Assembly (NCBI RefSeq): GCF_002906155.1
Contig: NZ_MUJK01000006.1
Location: forward strand, 62,001-126,000
DNA: 64,000 nucleotides
Reading direction: 5' to 3'
From: Pseudomonas laurylsulfativorans
Lineage (GTDB): Bacteria > Pseudomonadota > Gammaproteobacteria > Pseudomonadales > Pseudomonadaceae
Part shown: piece after piece, positions 42,802-51,602 of the stretch
Numbering within the stretch: position 1 is the stretch's first letter
Layout: every line of letters begins with the position of its first letter
The notes under the pieces: model-generated
The model's database searches: none
Told to the model about the DNA's origin: nothing
The model's input: only the letters and a program-made list of their open reading frames with translations
Position numbers and translations under genes: made by a program

Positions 42802-43938
42802 ATGATCCCCAGAACCCTGTTCAGTTCCGAGCACGAGCTCTTCCGTGACAGCGTGCGAACGTTCCTGGAAAAAGAGGCGGTGCCGTTCCATGGGCAATGG
42901 GAAAAACAAGGCTATATAGACCGCAAACTGTGGAACAAGGCAGGGGAGGCGGGGATGCTTTGCTCGCACTTGCCGGAAGAGTACGGTGGCCTGGGGGCGG
43001 ACTTTCTCTACAGCGCGGTGGTGATCGAAGAAGTGGGGCGCCTGGGCCTGACCGGCATCGGTTTTTCCCTGCATTCGGACATCGTGGCGCCGTACATCCT
43101 GCATTACGGCAGTGAGGCGCTGAAGCACAAGTACCTGCCGAAACTGGTGTCCGGCGAGATGGTTACTGCGATCGCCATGACCGAGCCGGGTGCCGGTTCC
43201 GATCTGCAGGGGGTGAAAACCACGGCGATGCTCGATGGCGATGAGTACGTGATCAACGGCTCCAAGACCTTTATCACCAACGGTTACCTGGCCGATCTGG
43301 TGATCGTCGTCGCCAAGACCGATCCAAAGGCCGGCGCGAAGGGCACCAGTTTGTTTCTCGTAGAGGCCAATACGCCAGGCTTCGACAAGGGCAGGCGCCT
43401 GGAGAAGGTCGGGATGAAAGCCCAGGACACTTCGGAGCTGTTCTTCCAGGATGTGCGGGTGCCCAAGGAAAACCTGCTGGGCCAGGCCGGGATGGGGTTT
43501 GCCTACCTGATGCAGGAGTTGCCCCAGGAGCGCCTCACTGTGGCCATTGGTGGGCTGGCGTCAGCCGAAGCGGCGTTGCAATGGACGCTGGACTACACCC
43601 GCGAGCGCAAGGCGTTCGGCAAGTCGATCGCGGACTTCCAGAATACCCGGTTCAAATTGGCGGAGATGGCCACAGAAATCCAGATCGGCCGCGTGTTCGT
43701 TGACCGCTGCCTGGAACTGCACCTGCAAGGCAAGCTCGACGTGCCGACGGCGGCGATGGCCAAGTACTGGGGCACCGACCTGCAATGCAAGGTGCTTGAC
43801 GAGTGTGTGCAGTTGCATGGTGGTTACGGGTTCATGTGGGAGTACCCGATTGCCCGGGCATGGGCGGATGCGCGAGTGCAGCGGATTTATGCCGGGACCA
43901 ACGAGATCATGAAGGAAATCATTGCCAGATCATTGTAG
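42802..43938 (+). CDS. Acyl-CoA dehydrogenase
   Basis: 378 residues. Signatures: AIAMTEPGAGSDLQGVKTTA near 130 (FAD and substrate contact) and QLHGGYGFMWEYPIARAWADAR near 335. The catalytic base is the C-terminal Glu in AGTNEIMKEII. Oxidises an acyl-CoA to the trans-2-enoyl-CoA with electrons passed to ETF. Length is normal. Start ATG 42802 after AAAAGGTG. Divergent from the GlxA-type regulator and followed by a REP pair. Confidence 0.92.
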   Translation: MIPRTLFSSEHELFRDSVRTFLEKEAVPFHGQWEKQGYIDRKLWNKAGEAGMLCSHLPEEYGGLGADFLYSAVVIEEVGRLGLTGIGFSLHSDIVAPYILHYGSEALKHKYLPKLVSGEMVTAIAMTEPGAGSDLQGVKTTAMLDGDEYVINGSKTFITNGYLADLVIVVAKTDPKAGAKGTSLFLVEANTPGFDKGRRLEKVGMKAQDTSELFFQDVRVPKENLLGQAGMGFAYLMQELPQERLTVAIGGLASAEAALQWTLDYTRERKAFGKSIADFQNTRFKLAEMATEIQIGRVFVDRCLELHLQGKLDVPTAAMAKYWGTDLQCKVLDECVQLHGGYGFMWEYPIARAWADARVQRIYAGTNEIMKEIIARSL

Positions 43939-44032
43939 GAGCGAGCTCGCTCGCGATGGTCGTCAACGATAACGTTGAAAACCTGACACCCAGCGGTGTG
44001 CTCAGGTTTTTCGCGAGCAAGCTCGCTCCTAA
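43933..44032. repeat. REP pair (GTAGGAGCGAGC type), inverted
   Basis: TTGTAGGAGCGAGCTCGCTC and the facing TTCGCGAGCAAGCTCGCTCC, about 55 bases apart, between the convergent acyl-CoA dehydrogenase and aldo/keto reductase genes; the left copy overlaps the stop codon of the former. Confidence 0.8.
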
Positions 44033-44041
44033 AAGTGGGGG

Positions 44042-45082
44042 TTACGGCGCCGGGTTCGGGTGATCCTTGTGAATCGCCTCAATCCCTTCCAGTACTTCCT
44101 CCGACAGCTTCAAGTCGAAACTGGCGATGTTGCTCTCCAGTTGCTCCACCGTGGTCGCGCCAATGATGTTGCTGGTCACAAACGGCTGCTGCGTCACGAA
44201 CGCCAGGGCCATTTGTGCCGGGTCCAGACCGTGCTCGCGAGCCAAGGCCACGTACCGGCTGCAGGCAGCTTCCGACTGTGGGTTGAAATAGCGGCTGAAG
44301 CGGCTGTAGAGGCTCAGGCGGCCTTTTGGCGGGCGGGCGCCACCTTCGTACTTGCCAGACAGGAAGCCGAACGCCAGCGGCGAATAGGCGAGCAGGCCGC
44401 ATTGTTCGCGGATGGCGATTTCCGCCAGGCCGACTTCGAAGCTGCGGTTGAGCAGGTTGTACGGGTTCTGTATCGATACGGCGCGCGGCCAGCCTCGGGC
44501 TTCGGCCAGGGCCAGGAAACGCATGGTGCCCCACGGCGTCTCGTTGGACAGGCCAATGTGGCGGATCTTGCCGGCCTTGACCTGTTCGTCCAGTGCTTCG
44601 AGGGTGTCCTCCAGCGGGGTCAGGTTGGCCTCGATCTTGTGCTTGTAGCCCAGTTGTCCGAAGAAGTTGGTGCTGCGTTCCGGCCAATGCAGCTGGTACA
44701 GGTCGATGTAATCGGTCTGCAGACGCTTGAGGCTGGCATCCACGGCTTCGGTGATGTGCTGTCGGTTGTGCCGAAGGTTCTTGTCGCGGATGTAGTCGAT
44801 GGTGTTGCCGGGACCGGCGATCTTGCTGGCCAGGATCCAGTCGGCGCGGTCGCCGCGGCTCTTGAAGTAGTTGCCGATGTAGCGCTCGGTGGTGGCGTAG
44901 GTTTCGGCCTTGGGCGGCACCGGGTACATCTCGGCGGTGTCGATAAAGTTGATCCCGGCACTCTTGGCCCGCTCAATCTGGGCGAAGGCGTCTGCCTCGC
45001 TGTTTTGCTCACCCCAGGTCATGGTTCCGAGGCAGATGGCGCTCACGTTCAGATTCGTTCGGCCTAGCTGGCGATAGTCCAT
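44042..45082 (-). CDS. Tas-like NADP(H)-dependent aldo/keto reductase
   Basis: 346 residues. Start region MDYRQLGRTNLNVSAICLGT; catalytic Asp/Tyr in INFIDTAEMYP near 48-56; Lys in LASKIAGPG near 85; His in YQLHWPER near 128. The Tas/YajO subgroup is indicated by length and by the SNETPWGTMRF segment near 184. Start ATG 45082 because an upstream ATG 45136 gives a short non-conserved tail. Syntenic with PA4434 beside rplM. Confidence 0.9.
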   Translation of the reverse strand: MDYRQLGRTNLNVSAICLGTMTWGEQNSEADAFAQIERAKSAGINFIDTAEMYPVPPKAETYATTERYIGNYFKSRGDRADWILASKIAGPGNTIDYIRDKNLRHNRQHITEAVDASLKRLQTDYIDLYQLHWPERSTNFFGQLGYKHKIEANLTPLEDTLEALDEQVKAGKIRHIGLSNETPWGTMRFLALAEARGWPRAVSIQNPYNLLNRSFEVGLAEIAIREQCGLLAYSPLAFGFLSGKYEGGARPPKGRLSLYSRFSRYFNPQSEAACSRYVALAREHGLDPAQMALAFVTQQPFVTSNIIGATTVEQLESNIASFDLKLSEEVLEGIEAIHKDHPNPAP

Positions 45083-45257
45083 CGGGTGCTCCTTGGGCAA
45101 AACAATCATAAAAGCAGGTTGAATTATTTTTCGCAATCTGCATAATTGCGCACCTCTTTCTGCAGTGGAAGTGATGCGCCGCCGCCGAAGAATCTTGCCG
45201 TTGAACGGACGCGCCGACCCGAGCCCCCGAAAGCGTCTGTATCCGGCTGCCTTTGAC

Positions 45258-45286
45258 TTGTCAAAGTACGCACTATTCAGTAAGAT
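45258..45286 (+). promoter_or_regulatory. Probable rplM-rpsI promoter
   Basis: TTGTCA at 45258-45263, 17-base spacer, TAAGAT at 45281-45286; transcription would begin near 45293, leaving a leader of about 35 bases. Fits a sigma-70 ribosomal-protein promoter. Confidence 0.55.
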
Positions 45287-45327
45287 CCGCCGTCTAATTT
45301 ACAGGGCGGCCCCTGAGGCTATAAAGA

Positions 45328-45756
45328 ATGAAGACTTTTACTGCTAAACCGGAAACAGTAAAGCGCGACTGGTTTGTCGTCGACGCTGCTGGTCAGACCC
45401 TGGGTCGTCTGGCCACCGAAATCGCGAGCCGTCTGCGTGGCAAGCACAAGCCTGAGTACACTCCTCACGTTGACACCGGCGACTACATCGTCGTAATCAA
45501 CGCTGAGCAGATCCGTGTTACCGGTGCTAAAACCACTGACAAAATGTACTACTCCCACTCCGGTTTCCCGGGCGGCATCAAGTCGATCAACTTTGAAAAG
45601 CTGATCGCCAAGGCCCCTGAGCGCGTGATCGAGACCGCGGTCAAAGGCATGCTGCCTAAGAACCCGCTGGGTCGCGACATGTACCGTAAGCTGAAAGTCT
45701 ATGCGGGCGCTGCACACCCACATACTGCTCAGCAGCCCCAAGAACTGAAGTTTTAA
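45328..45756 (+). CDS. rplM: 50S ribosomal protein L13
   Basis: 142 residues, the usual length. MKTFTAKPETVKRDWFVVDA at the N-terminus and the L13 signature GMLPKNPLGRDMYRKLKVYAG near 106 are clear. Assembles early on 23S rRNA. Followed by rpsI after 14 bases, the standard L13-S9 operon. In E. coli this operon is autoregulated by L13. Confidence 0.98.
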   Translation: MKTFTAKPETVKRDWFVVDAAGQTLGRLATEIASRLRGKHKPEYTPHVDTGDYIVVINAEQIRVTGAKTTDKMYYSHSGFPGGIKSINFEKLIAKAPERVIETAVKGMLPKNPLGRDMYRKLKVYAGAAHPHTAQQPQELKF

Positions 45757-45770
45757 CGGAATAGTACATT

Positions 45771-46163
45771 ATGTCGGCGACTCAAAATTACGGCACTGGC
45801 CGTCGCAAGACCGCAACCGCACGCGTTTTCCTGCGTCCGGGTACTGGTAACATCTCCATCAACAACCGTTCGCTGGATAATTTCTTCGGCCGCGAAACTG
45901 CCCGCATGGTAGTTCGTCAGCCGCTGGAATTGACTGAGACTGTCGAGAAGTTCGACATCTACGTCACCGTGATCGGCGGTGGTGTAAGTGGTCAAGCTGG
46001 CGCAATCCGCCACGGTATCACCCGCGCTCTGATGGACTACGACGAGACTCTGCGCAGCGCCCTGCGTAAAGCCGGCTTCGTAACCCGCGATGCTCGTGAA
46101 GTTGAACGTAAGAAAGTCGGTCTGCGTAAAGCGCGTAAGCGTCCGCAGTACTCGAAGCGTTAA
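45771..46163 (+). CDS. rpsI: 30S ribosomal protein S9
   Basis: 130 residues. The S9 signature GGGVSGQAGAIRHGITRAL is near residue 66, and the C-terminal KARKRPQYSKR tail, which reaches the P-site tRNA, is present. Ribosomal; cotranscribed with rplM. The terminator follows directly. Confidence 0.98.
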   Translation: MSATQNYGTGRRKTATARVFLRPGTGNISINNRSLDNFFGRETARMVVRQPLELTETVEKFDIYVTVIGGGVSGQAGAIRHGITRALMDYDETLRSALRKAGFVTRDAREVERKKVGLRKARKRPQYSKR

Positions 46164-46185
46164 TTCGCTTTCACGTTCAAAAAAG

Positions 46186-46221
46186 AACGCCCAGTTTCCT
46201 CGCGGAGCTGGGCGTTTTTTT
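46186..46221 (+). terminator. Terminator of rplM-rpsI
   Basis: ACGCCCAG (46187-46194) and CTGGGCGT (46208-46215) stem with a 13-base loop, A-run before and T7 after. Confidence 0.92.
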
Positions 46222-46431
46222 ATGTCTGCGATTTATCAAAGAATTGCGCTGTGACAACTTGCCACATCCGTAGACGCCCTATACTACAAGGCTTGGGGGT
46301 GATGGGCTCCGGTAATTACCTTGTCAGAATTGGGGCTTTTCATTACCATTCGGCAAAATTTTTATAAGTACATAGATTTACTTAGTAGATGCCTGATTTA
46401 ACAGGCCACAAAGCTGATGGGAGAGGACTGA

Positions 46432-47025
46432 ATGAGCAATGACGGCGTGAATACAGGCCGGCGTCGCTTCTTGGTAGCAGCCACATCCGTGGTGGGTGCT
46501 GCAGGAGCGGTGGGGGCTGCGGTCCCGTTCGTGGGGTCATGGTTTCCCAGTGCCAAGGCGAAAGCCGCAGGTGCACCGGTGAAAGTGAATGTCAGCAAAG
46601 TCGAGCCAGGTCAGCAGATGATTGCTGAGTGGCGGGGCCAGCCGGTGTTCATCGTCCGCCGTACACCGGAAATCCTGGGGAACCTGAAGAAGATCGAGGG
46701 CCAGCTCGCTGACCCGACCTCCAAGAGTTCGACACAACCGACTTACGTTGACCCGGAAACCCGTTCGATCAAGCCTGAGGTCCTGCTGCTGATTGGTATC
46801 TGCACGCACCTGGGTTGTTCGCCGACCTTCCGTCCTGAAGTGGCGCCTGCGGATCTGGGTAAAGACTGGGTAGGCGGTTATTTCTGCCCTTGCCACGGTT
46901 CCCACTACGATCTGGCTGGCCGCGTCTACAAGTCGCAACCTGCGCCTTTGAACCTGCCAGTTCCCCCGCATTCCTATGAGACCGATGAGATCATTATCAT
47001 TGGCGTCGATACGGAGAAAGCGTGA
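46432..47025 (+). CDS. petA: Ubiquinol-cytochrome c reductase iron-sulphur (Rieske) subunit
   Basis: 197 residues. A Tat-type N-terminus (GRRRFLVAATSV near 9-20) also forms the membrane anchor. The two cluster-binding boxes are CTHLGC near 124 and CPCHGSHYD near 147. Carries the 2Fe-2S cluster that takes electrons from ubiquinol in the bc1 complex. TGATG overlap with petB gives coupled translation. The ATG is preceded by GGGAGAGGA. Confidence 0.97.
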   Translation: MSNDGVNTGRRRFLVAATSVVGAAGAVGAAVPFVGSWFPSAKAKAAGAPVKVNVSKVEPGQQMIAEWRGQPVFIVRRTPEILGNLKKIEGQLADPTSKSSTQPTYVDPETRSIKPEVLLLIGICTHLGCSPTFRPEVAPADLGKDWVGGYFCPCHGSHYDLAGRVYKSQPAPLNLPVPPHSYETDEIIIIGVDTEKA

Positions 47026-48236
47026 TGAGCAAATTCATGGATTGGGTTGATGCGCGCTTTCCCGCGACCAAGATGTGGGAAGACCATCTCAGCAAGTATT
47101 ACGCTCCGAAAAACTTCAACTTCTTCTACTTCTTTGGCTCCCTGGCATTGCTCGTTCTGGTCAACCAGATCGTTACCGGTGTCTGGCTGACCATGAGCTA
47201 CACCCCGTCGGCGGAAGAGGCGTTTGCCTCCGTCGAATACATCATGCGCGACGTCGAGTACGGCTCGATCCTGCGTCTGCTGCACTCCACCGGCGCCTCG
47301 GCGTTCTTCATCGTGGTCTATCTGCACATGTTCCGTGGCCTGCTCTACGGTTCGTACCAGAAGCCGCGTGAACTGGTGTGGGTCTTCGGCATGCTGATCT
47401 ACCTGGCGCTGATGGCCGAAGCCTTCATGGGTTACCTGCTGCCGTGGGGTCAGATGTCCTACTGGGGTGCCCAGGTAATCATCTCGCTGTTCGGTGCGAT
47501 CCCGGTCATCGGCAACGATCTGACCCAATGGATTCGTGGTGACTACCTGATTTCCGGTATTACCCTGAACCGCTTCTTCGCCTTGCACGTGGTTGCCCTG
47601 CCGATCGTTATCCTTGGTCTGGTGGTGCTGCACATCCTGGCGTTGCACGAAGTCGGTTCGAACAACCCGGACGGCGTGGACATCAAGAAGCACAAGGACG
47701 AAAACGGCATACCGCTGGACGGCATTGCTTTCCACCCGTACTACACCGTGAAAGATATCGTCGGCGTGGTGGTGTTCCTGTTCATCTTCTGCTCGATCGT
47801 GTTCTTCTTCCCGGAAATGGGTGGTTACTTCCTCGAGAAGCCGAACTTTGAAGTGGCGAACGCCTTCAAGACCCCTGAGCACATCGCTCCGGTCTGGTAC
47901 TTCACCCCGTTCTACGCCATCTTGCGCGCGGTTCCGGACAAGCTCCTTGGTGTAATCGCCATGGGCGCGGCCATTGCTGTTCTGTTCGTCCTGCCATGGC
48001 TCGATCGTAGTCCGGTCAAGTCGATGCGCTACAAGGGCTGGCTGAGCAAGATCTGGCTCTGGGTGTTCTGCATCTCGTTCGTGATCCTGGGTGTGTTGGG
48101 CGTATTGGCCCCAACCCCTGAGCGTACGTTGCTGTCGCAGGTATGTACCTTCCTGTACTTCGCCTACTTCATTTTGATGCCGTTCTACACCAGGCTCGAG
48201 AAGACCAAACCGGTTCCGGAAAGGGTGACTGGCTGA
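47025..48236 (+). CDS. petB: Cytochrome b of the bc1 complex
   Basis: 403 residues, eight membrane spans, with haem-ligand histidines in the segments LLHSTGASAFFIVVYLHMF (near 90) and NRFFALHVVALP (near 190) and the Qo-site PEW-type motif near the C-terminus as PEHIAPVWYFTPFYAI. The start is ATG 47025, one base into the petA stop, in preference to GTG 47022. Transfers electrons from ubiquinol across the inner membrane. Confidence 0.97.
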   Translation: MSKFMDWVDARFPATKMWEDHLSKYYAPKNFNFFYFFGSLALLVLVNQIVTGVWLTMSYTPSAEEAFASVEYIMRDVEYGSILRLLHSTGASAFFIVVYLHMFRGLLYGSYQKPRELVWVFGMLIYLALMAEAFMGYLLPWGQMSYWGAQVIISLFGAIPVIGNDLTQWIRGDYLISGITLNRFFALHVVALPIVILGLVVLHILALHEVGSNNPDGVDIKKHKDENGIPLDGIAFHPYYTVKDIVGVVVFLFIFCSIVFFFPEMGGYFLEKPNFEVANAFKTPEHIAPVWYFTPFYAILRAVPDKLLGVIAMGAAIAVLFVLPWLDRSPVKSMRYKGWLSKIWLWVFCISFVILGVLGVLAPTPERTLLSQVCTFLYFAYFILMPFYTRLEKTKPVPERVTG

Positions 48237-49018
48237 TGAAAAAACTATTTGCTGTATTGATGCTTGCTGCGCTGCCAGTGTTCGCTTTCGCAGCTGAACA
48301 CGGTGGCCCCGAGCTGGAAAAAGTCGATATCGATGTTTCCGATAAAGCAGCGATGCAGGATGGCGCGCGTACGTTCGCCAACTACTGCATGGGTTGCCAT
48401 AGTGCCAAGTTCCAACGTTATGAGCGTGTTGCCGACGACCTGGGTATTCCCCATGAGTTGATGCTGGAGAAACTGATGTTCACCGGCGCCAAGATCGGCG
48501 ACCACATGAGCATCGGCATGCAGCCGGCGGACGCCAAGGCCTGGTTTGGTGCGGCGCCGCCTGACCTGACCCTGGTTGCCCGTGTTCGCGGTACTGACTG
48601 GCTCTACGGTTACCTGAAGTCGTTCTACGAAGATCCTTCGCGCCCATGGGGTGTGAACAACAAGGTCTTCCCGAACGTGGGTATGCCTAACGTCCTGGCT
48701 GGCCTGCAAGGTCGTCAGGTGGTGGGTTGCAAGCAGGTACAGATCGTCGAAGACGGCAAGAAGCAATTTGATCCGTTGACCGGTACGCCTTTGACTCATG
48801 AAGCGTGCGATCAGCTGACCATTGTCCCGAAAAGCGGTGCACTGACCGAAGAGCAGTTCGATGAGAAGGTCAAGAATCTGGTAACCTTCCTGGCTTACTC
48901 GGCTAACCCGGTTAAGCTGCAACATCAGCGCATCGGTACGTACGTATTGTTGTACCTGGCGTTCTTCTTCGTATTTGCTTACCTGCTTAAGCGCGAATAC
49001 TGGAAAGACGTGCACTGA
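48236..49018 (+). CDS. petC: Cytochrome c1 of the bc1 complex
   Basis: 260 residues. Signal peptide of about 20 (VLMLAALPVFAFAAEH). The haem c site CMGCH is near residue 51, a methionine ligand lies in the MSIGMQP region near 98, and the C-terminal anchor is LLYLAFFFVFAYLL near 240. Overlaps petB by one base (TGATG). Passes electrons to soluble cytochrome c. Followed by a long hairpin structure. Confidence 0.97.
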   Translation: MKKLFAVLMLAALPVFAFAAEHGGPELEKVDIDVSDKAAMQDGARTFANYCMGCHSAKFQRYERVADDLGIPHELMLEKLMFTGAKIGDHMSIGMQPADAKAWFGAAPPDLTLVARVRGTDWLYGYLKSFYEDPSRPWGVNNKVFPNVGMPNVLAGLQGRQVVGCKQVQIVEDGKKQFDPLTGTPLTHEACDQLTIVPKSGALTEEQFDEKVKNLVTFLAYSANPVKLQHQRIGTYVLLYLAFFFVFAYLLKREYWKDVH

Positions 49019-49044
49019 TAAAGCTTCAAGCTATTGCTGTTAAT

Positions 49045-49130
49045 CGCGCGCGCCCAAGGGCGCCTCTGAAGATGTAGCGAAACTGGTTATCCAGTCGCTG
49101 CGGGAGGCGCCCTCTGGGCGCGCTCGTTTT
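49045..49130 (+). terminator. Long two-part terminator of petABC
   Basis: GCGCGCCCAAGGGCGCCTC pairs with GAGGCGCCCTCTGGGCGCGC, enclosing a second helix (AGCGAAACTGG / CCAGTCGCT), followed by TTTTT. Larger than other terminators in the window. Confidence 0.85.
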
Positions 49131-49168
49131 TGAGCTTTCGATAATTTCTACAAGCGAGGAGGATCGCC

Positions 49169-49786
49169 ATGGGCGTGACCAATCGGTTGGCCTGTTACTC
49201 CGACCCCGCCGACCACTATTCCCACCGAGTGCGCATCGTACTGGCAGAGAAGGGTGTCAGCGCCGAGATCATTTACGTGGAAGCTGGACGCCAGCCACCT
49301 AAACTGATTGAGGTGAACCCTTACGGCAGCTTGCCCACCCTGGTCGATCGCGACCTGGCGTTGTGGGAGTCGACTGTGGTGATGGAATATCTGGATGAGC
49401 GTTACCCGCACCCGCCGCTACTGCCGGTTTATCCCGTGGCGCGTGCCAACAGTCGCCTGCTGATGCACCGCATTCAGCGAGACTGGTGTGGTCTGGTGGA
49501 TCTGATTCTGGATTCTCGGACCAAGGAGGCGGCCCGTGCCGTGGCTCGCAAAGAGTTGCGCGAAAGCTTGACGGGTGTGTCGCCGCTGTTTGCCGACAAG
49601 CCGTTTTTCCTCAGTGAGGAACAAAGTCTGGTGGACTGCTGCCTATTGCCAATACTGTGGCGATTGCCGATTCTGGGTATAGAACTGCCGCGGCCGGCCA
49701 AGCCGCTGCTTGATTATATGGAGCGCCAGTTTGCGCGTGAGGCTTTCCAGGCGAGTCTGTCTGGTGTCGAACGCGACATGCGCTAA
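49169..49786 (+). CDS. sspA: Stringent starvation protein A
   Basis: 205 residues, GST-fold protein that binds RNA polymerase and supports stress and stationary-phase transcription. N-terminal RLACYSDPADHYSHRVRIVL, then VNPYGSLPTLVDRDLALWES near 50 with the GST-type SerPro/ValPro contact. It precedes sspB by 16 bases, the standard operon. ATG 49169 after AGGAGGATCGCC. Confidence 0.95.
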   Translation: MGVTNRLACYSDPADHYSHRVRIVLAEKGVSAEIIYVEAGRQPPKLIEVNPYGSLPTLVDRDLALWESTVVMEYLDERYPHPPLLPVYPVARANSRLLMHRIQRDWCGLVDLILDSRTKEAARAVARKELRESLTGVSPLFADKPFFLSEEQSLVDCCLLPILWRLPILGIELPRPAKPLLDYMERQFAREAFQASLSGVERDMR

Positions 49787-49802
49787 GGCTTAAGGAGCCG
49801 CT

Positions 49803-50216
49803 ATGAACTCCAGTCGACCTTATCTGGTCCGCGCGCTCTATGAGTGGATTGTGGACAACGATTGCACCCCTCACATGCTGGTCAATTCCGAGTATCCGTC
49901 GGTGCAGGTGCCTCAGGGGTTTGCCAGTGACGGACAGATCGTCCTGAACGTATCGCCACAAGCCGTGCGTCACTTGCACATGGATAACGAGGCGGTCAGT
50001 TTCGAAGGGCGTTTTGGTGGCGTACCGCACACCTTGTATGTGCCTATCGCATCGATCCTGGGTATCTACGCCCGGGAGAATGGCCAGGGCATGGTGTTCG
50101 ATCTGGAATCGCCAATGGGCGAGGACGATGATATCGAACCGGATGACGATCTCCCGCCACCGGACAGCGAGCCGCCGCGTCCTAGCGGTCGGCCGAGTTT
50201 GAAAGTGGTGAAATAA
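49803..50216 (+). CDS. sspB: ClpXP protease specificity-enhancing factor SspB
   Basis: 137 residues. Substrate-binding domain in residues 1-110 (YLVRALYEWIVDNDCTPHML, then QGFASDGQIVLNVSP), a disordered Asp/Glu/Pro linker, and a short C-terminal ClpX-binding tail (RPSLKVVK). Delivers ssrA-tagged proteins to ClpXP. Cotranscribed with sspA and followed by a terminator. Confidence 0.95.
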   Translation: MNSSRPYLVRALYEWIVDNDCTPHMLVNSEYPSVQVPQGFASDGQIVLNVSPQAVRHLHMDNEAVSFEGRFGGVPHTLYVPIASILGIYARENGQGMVFDLESPMGEDDDIEPDDDLPPPDSEPPRPSGRPSLKVVK

Positions 50217-50220
50217 AAAA

Positions 50221-50247
50221 AGGCGATCCGTAAGGATCGCCTTTTTT
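50221..50247 (+). terminator. Terminator of sspAB
   Basis: AGGCGATCC, loop GTAA, GGATCGCCT, T6: nine perfect pairs starting right after the stop. Confidence 0.95.
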
Positions 50248-50251
50248 ATTA

Positions 50252-50280
50252 CTGTAGGAGCCGGCAAGCCGGCTCCTACG
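50252..50280. repeat. Single REP hairpin (GTAGGAGCCGGC type)
   Basis: GTAGGAGCCGGC, AA, GCCGGCTCCTAC: a perfect palindrome; a single REP in the gap between convergent genes. Confidence 0.85.
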
Positions 50281-50329
50281 GGGCGGGGTGGTCCCAGAGG
50301 TACCATCGCCATCAGCGCACGGAAGAGCG

Positions 50330-50908
50330 TCAGTCGATGTACTCGAACAGTTTCACAATCTTCTGTACGCCGGAAACGCCTTGCACCAGGTTGGTCGCCT
50401 GCGCAGCTTCCTGTTTGGTCAGCAGGCCCAGCATGTAGACAATGCCGTTTTCAGTGACGATCTTGATGCGTGAACCAGGGATGTTTGCGTCAGCGAGCAT
50501 CTGGGTCTTGATCTTGGTGGTCAGCCAGGTGTCGTTCTGGCGTGCCAGCAGCGAGGAGGGTGGCAGGATTTGCAGTTCGTTGTGCACCTGCTTCACGCGC
50601 TGGACAGCGGCGGCGGCCTGTTCGGCCTTGGCCTTGAGGTCTGCGCGTGGCGTTTGCCCGGCGAGCAGCACGACACCGTTGAAGCTGGTGACGACGATGT
50701 GCGAGTCCTTGTCCAGGGCCGGGTCGGCCTTGGCCACGTTCACGCCAACCTTGGTATCGATTAGAGAGTCGTCGATCTTGCTGCCCAGTGTGCGAGTACC
50801 GCGGTCATCTTCAATCGGTGCCTCGCGGCTGGCAGTTACCACCGAGGTGCAGCCGCTGATGCCGAGGCACAGGGTCAAGGCCAGTAGGCCAAGGCGATTA
50901 GGGGTCAT
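50330..50908 (-). CDS. BON-domain lipoprotein (DolP/YraP-like)
   Basis: 192 residues. Lipobox ISGC with the acylated Cys at residue 20. Two BON domains: about 45-110 (DDSLIDTKVGV then TSFNGVVLLAGQ) and 120-190 (ENGIVYMLGLLTKQEA). Its place downstream of the GmhA/DiaA-type gene matches yraP/dolP, which sits by diaA in E. coli and acts in outer-membrane quality control. The adjoining gene ends overlapping its start by four bases. Confidence 0.9.
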   Translation of the reverse strand: MTPNRLGLLALTLCLGISGCTSVVTASREAPIEDDRGTRTLGSKIDDSLIDTKVGVNVAKADPALDKDSHIVVTSFNGVVLLAGQTPRADLKAKAEQAAAAVQRVKQVHNELQILPPSSLLARQNDTWLTTKIKTQMLADANIPGSRIKIVTENGIVYMLGLLTKQEAAQATNLVQGVSGVQKIVKLFEYID

Positions 50909-51498
50909 TCTTCACTCCCGAACAATTGGCTGTCGATCAAGTCGCAAAGGCAATGGATCGCCAGCAGGTGGACTTCTTGAATACGAGCGGTGACGTTGGC
51001 CGGTACGCGAATCTCAACGTCCTCGGGCAAAAGCAGCGACGCCATGCCGCCACCGTCACGTCCCGTCAATGCTACGACAATCATTTCGCGATCATGTGCG
51101 GCCTGGATCGCTTGAATTATGTTGGCCGAGTTGCCGCTAGTGGAGATAGCCAGCAACACGTCGCCCGGTTGGCCGAGTGCACGGATCTGTTTGGAGAAGA
51201 TTTCGTTGTAGCTGTAGTCGTTGGCGATCGAGGTGATCGTCGAACTGTCGGTCGTCAGCGCGATGGCCGGCAGGCTCGGGCGCTCGCGCTCAAAGCGGTT
51301 GAGCAGTTCGGACGAGAAGTGCTGGGCGTCGCCGGCAGAGCCGCCGTTGCCACAGGAAAGCATTTTGCCTTCGTTGAGCAGGGCGTTGACCATGACCTGG
51401 CTGGCTTGCTCGATGTGCGGTGCAAGTACTTCCATCGCCTGTTGCTTGGTGTCGATACTGGCCTGAAAAAGCTGGCGAATTCGCGATTGCATGTCCAT
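50905..51498 (-). CDS. gmhA: SIS-domain protein (GmhA/DiaA family)
   Basis: 197 residues with the SIS motifs CGNGGSAGDAQHFSSELLNR (near 46-65) and AISTSGNSANIIQA near 118. Could be sedoheptulose-7-phosphate isomerase for LPS heptose, or DiaA, the DnaA-binding paralogue; the neighbour order (LpoA-YraN-this-BON lipoprotein) is that of diaA. Start ATG 51498, with ATG 51492 two codons later as an alternative. Confidence 0.85.
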   Translation of the reverse strand: MDMQSRIRQLFQASIDTKQQAMEVLAPHIEQASQVMVNALLNEGKMLSCGNGGSAGDAQHFSSELLNRFERERPSLPAIALTTDSSTITSIANDYSYNEIFSKQIRALGQPGDVLLAISTSGNSANIIQAIQAAHDREMIVVALTGRDGGGMASLLLPEDVEIRVPANVTARIQEVHLLAIHCLCDLIDSQLFGSEE

Positions 51499-51602
51499 CT
51501 GTGTGACCTTAAGTAGCGCGGCTGTTCGGCACGTGAATGTGCAGCCCGCAAAGCAAAGAGCAAAAGTGTTGGGTGATAGTGTCCGGTTCGCAATGCCGGC
51601 GA

